Below, piece by piece: positions 5,279 through 6,858 of a stretch of 6,858 nucleotides of DNA. The DNA comes from Flavobacteriales bacterium UBA5692 (lineage in GTDB: Bacteria; Bacteroidota; Bacteroidia; Flavobacteriales_D; Sanyastnellaceae). A program made the position numbers and the translations under genes. Numbering within the stretch: position 1 is the first letter of the stretch; the number at the start of each line of letters is the position of its first letter. The stretch spans positions 1 to 6,858 of the forward strand of contig DIHQ01000167.1 of the NCBI GenBank assembly GCA_002420235.1. Reading direction: 5' to 3'. The notes beneath the pieces are model-generated. The model was not told where the DNA came from, ran no database searches, and saw only the letters and a list, made by a program, of their open reading frames with translations.

Positions 5279-6298
5279 TTATTGGTACCGATTCAGCGCA
5301 GTTCTGTGCACCTCTTTCATTCGCCTTCGTAGGCTCTCCGGGGCGGTGACTTCAATTGCTGCACCCAGCCCTAAAAGGAAGTGGACCAATTCAAACGTAA
5401 CCATTACATGTAAGTGTAATTCGTAGACATCTTCATCAATTCTAATAAGCTGCTGAGAAGGATGCGCGGGTTGTGCAGAGAGGTATTCATACTCCAGTTG
5501 GTTACAACGAGCGCGAACATCTTGGGGGGCTTCATTCGATTTGGAAATGCCAAAGCTGTGCTTAAAAAAGTGGTCGGCATCGAAATCGCTTCGCATAGTG
5601 AAGGTTTCGTCGTGTTCGTGTATTGCTTCAATTCTGTCCAATCCGTACGTCCTGTAATCGCTGCGATTGGAGTTCCAAGCAATGACGTACCAGCGGTTCC
5701 TGTATTCTTTTAACAGGTAAGGTTGAATACTGAGTGATTCGGCTTCATCAGATTTAAATTTCCGGTAGCTAATTGACATAACGCGCCGCCCTTGAATGGC
5801 GTGAAGTAACTTTTGCAAATGTTCCGAGCCACGGGTTGCTGCTGCATTTTCGAATTGAACAATGCTATCCAATTGGGTCGTATCCAAATTAGGAGCCATG
5901 CGCAGGCGATCGTCGATTTTTCCGATGGCCTGGTCGAATTGAGAAAACAGCGGGACGTTGCGAAACTGCACCAAGGTTTGTGCTGCGAATCGGATGGATT
6001 CTAACTCTTCGTCGTTAAGCTGAAGGTTATCAATGGAAAAATTCTCGTCATCGTAAAAGTAGCCGCGCTTGTCTCGCTGGTAGGCGATTGGAGCGTAATA
6101 ACCCAAAGCTCCGTCGTAACGCATGGCATTGAGGTCTTTTTCTAGCGTCGACGTGCTGATGCGGTCTCCTTCGCTTCCGTACAAGGCCTCTTCGCACGCT
6201 GAGCGCAATTCCTCCTTGGACGGGTAGGGCCGTGCCTCATTGCGCAGGCAGCGGTCGATGGTTCGGTACCTTATAAGGGCATACTTATTGGCGGGCAT
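5279..6298 (-). CDS. WYL-domain transcriptional regulator
   Basis: A 339-aa cytoplasmic regulator of the Bacteroidota WYL group. Residues 1-85 hold a winged helix-turn-helix, opening MPANKYALIRYRTIDRCLRN with recognition-type stretch ISTSTLEKDLNAMR (47-60) and a wing ending in GYFYDD. A helical linker spans about 90-160. The WYL domain covers about 160-232, with the name motif here as Trp203-Tyr204-Val205 in NRWYVIAW and the family's basic patch in RTYGLDRI (216-223). The C-terminal WCX extension (about 255-339) includes FLLGLGAAIEVTAPESLRRRM. WYL domains bind nucleotides, nucleic acids or other small ligands to alter DNA binding; the ligand here is unknown. I chose ATG 6298 because MPANK is the conserved family start; an upstream start at 6445 would add 49 unrelated residues read inside the muramidase gene. 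It overlaps the muramidase gene by 14 bp, implying translational coupling. Some WYL proteins control phage defence, but no defence gene is visible here. Confidence 0.92.
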   Translation of the reverse strand: MPANKYALIRYRTIDRCLRNEARPYPSKEELRSACEEALYGSEGDRISTSTLEKDLNAMRYDGALGYYAPIAYQRDKRGYFYDDENFSIDNLQLNDEELESIRFAAQTLVQFRNVPLFSQFDQAIGKIDDRLRMAPNLDTTQLDSIVQFENAAATRGSEHLQKLLHAIQGRRVMSISYRKFKSDEAESLSIQPYLLKEYRNRWYVIAWNSNRSDYRTYGLDRIEAIHEHDETFTMRSDFDADHFFKHSFGISKSNEAPQDVRARCNQLEYEYLSAQPAHPSQQLIRIDEDVYELHLHVMVTFELVHFLLGLGAAIEVTAPESLRRRMKEVHRTALNRYQ

Positions 6299-6858
6299 CT
6301 TGGGCGAATTTACGCATGTAGGCCATGCCCCGATTGACATAGTCTGGATGAAAGGTGGTGGGCTCACCATTTGCTGGAATGGGTTTGCCTGTATTGTGCA
6401 TATGAAATGCGTCCTCATATCGGCCCGATCGCAGTACATCGCCATAGGTCAGGTCAATCCACTTGACCCCTTCACGAACGGCATTCTTTCCGCGGATGTC
6501 TCGAAGTTGCACATCGAGTTGTATGCATTTGTAACCCATCAATTGGAAAGGTCCCCAAGAGGTGGCCAAATTTCTTATAGCTTCATCGCTGGCCCCTACT
6601 AAATCTGCCGAGGTGATTTGTTCGTACTGTTTACGCTTTCCATTTCGCACTTCGTTGAGCCGCTCGAAAACGTGAAATTCAAAGCGCTTTCCGGCTGGTT
6701 TGCGACCGCCTGATTCCAATTGGATCAACGCCAATAAGAACGTTTCTGGTAGTTTGAAGTCCTCTGCCCACTTATGCACCTCCGCTCCGTAATGAAGCTG
6801 TGTAGCTTTTTTCCCCCACCAGTCGCCCGACCCTTGCCACGCGCCTTCAATGCGACGG
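6285..6858 (-). CDS. Lysozyme-like N-acetylmuramidase (5' end beyond window)
   Basis: The frame is open from the TAA at 6285-6287 to the right edge, giving 190 visible residues; the start is probably outside. The sequence resembles N-acetylmuramidases of the DUF3380 type, enzymes that cleave the peptidoglycan glycan chain. Counting from the edge, LIQLESGG (44-51) carries the likely catalytic Glu48, FEFHVFERL (59-67) matches the family's F-E-x-H-x-F motif, and SWGPFQLMGY (100-109) is the usual conserved loop. PDYVNRGMAYMRKF near the end closes the lysozyme-like fold. The visible part shows no signal peptide. An internal GTG at 6779 with GGAG just upstream could start a 164-aa form, but in-frame sequence such as GDWWGKKATQLHYGAE upstream looks protein-like. 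The 14-bp overlap with the WYL start suggests one transcript. Domain type is fairly sure; whether it serves cell-wall turnover, a phage remnant or a contact system cannot be told from here. Confidence 0.8.
   Translation of the reverse strand, partial: RRIEGAWQGSGDWWGKKATQLHYGAEVHKWAEDFKLPETFLLALIQLESGGRKPAGKRFEFHVFERLNEVRNGKRKQYEQITSADLVGASDEAIRNLATSWGPFQLMGYKCIQLDVQLRDIRGKNAVREGVKWIDLTYGDVLRSGRYEDAFHMHNTGKPIPANGEPTTFHPDYVNRGMAYMRKFAQDARQ

Noticed and set aside
5279..6298. WYL gene as marker of a phage-defence island
   Set aside because: Some WYL proteins regulate defence loci, but no nuclease, helicase, methyltransferase, toxin or other defence gene is visible here, and this WYL subgroup is common in ordinary Bacteroidota chromosomes.
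6240..6602. Plus-strand frame of 120 codons across the muramidase-WYL junction
   Set aside because: It is antisense to two convincingly conserved proteins and has no recognisable features of its own.

Overview
The window looks like chromosomal DNA of a Bacteroidota bacterium, most likely a marine-type member of the Flavobacteriales. Three things suggest this. A replicative helicase gene (dnaB) is followed at once by the secreted protein that Flavobacteriales genomes usually label 'asparagine synthetase B'. A WYL regulator begins MPANKYALIRYRTIDRCLRN, the Bacteroidota-specific form of that family. A promoter-like TACTTTTG element fits the Bacteroidota -7 consensus TANNTTTG. There are no tRNA or rRNA genes, insertion sequences, CRISPR arrays or phage structural genes.

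Layout. (1) 1-1131, minus strand: the 5' part of a lipoprotein gene with an Ig-like domain and a probable beta-propeller. It runs off the left edge and is clearly richer in G+C than the rest. (2) 1132-1257: a divergent intergenic region with one candidate promoter. (3) 1258-4140, plus strand: dnaB, then 30 bp later an exported protein of about 430 aa with an apparent class-I-glutamine-amidotransferase-like fold; these are probably co-transcribed. (4) 4145-6858, minus strand, convergent with the previous block: reading in the direction of transcription, a lysozyme-like muramidase (cut by the right edge), a WYL transcription factor overlapping it by 14 bp, a 94-aa protein of unknown function, and a SiaB-family serine/threonine-type kinase. 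The 76-bp gap before the 94-aa gene holds two perfect short inverted repeats. The 206-bp gap before siaB is very AT-rich and also holds inverted repeats.

How the parts fit. dnaB is core replication machinery, and its product ends in an acidic Asp-Glu-Ser-Pro-Phe tip resembling the single-stranded-DNA-binding-protein tail. The minus-strand cluster mixes cell-wall hydrolysis, ligand-sensing transcription control and a phospho-switch kinase. Only the muramidase-WYL pair is tightly coupled by sequence. The kinase has no SiaC-type substrate gene beside it in the window. I found no unmistakable new defence or mobile system. The best leads are the muramidase/WYL/small-protein cluster with its candidate operators, and the exported amidotransferase-like protein whose usual database name does not fit its sequence.
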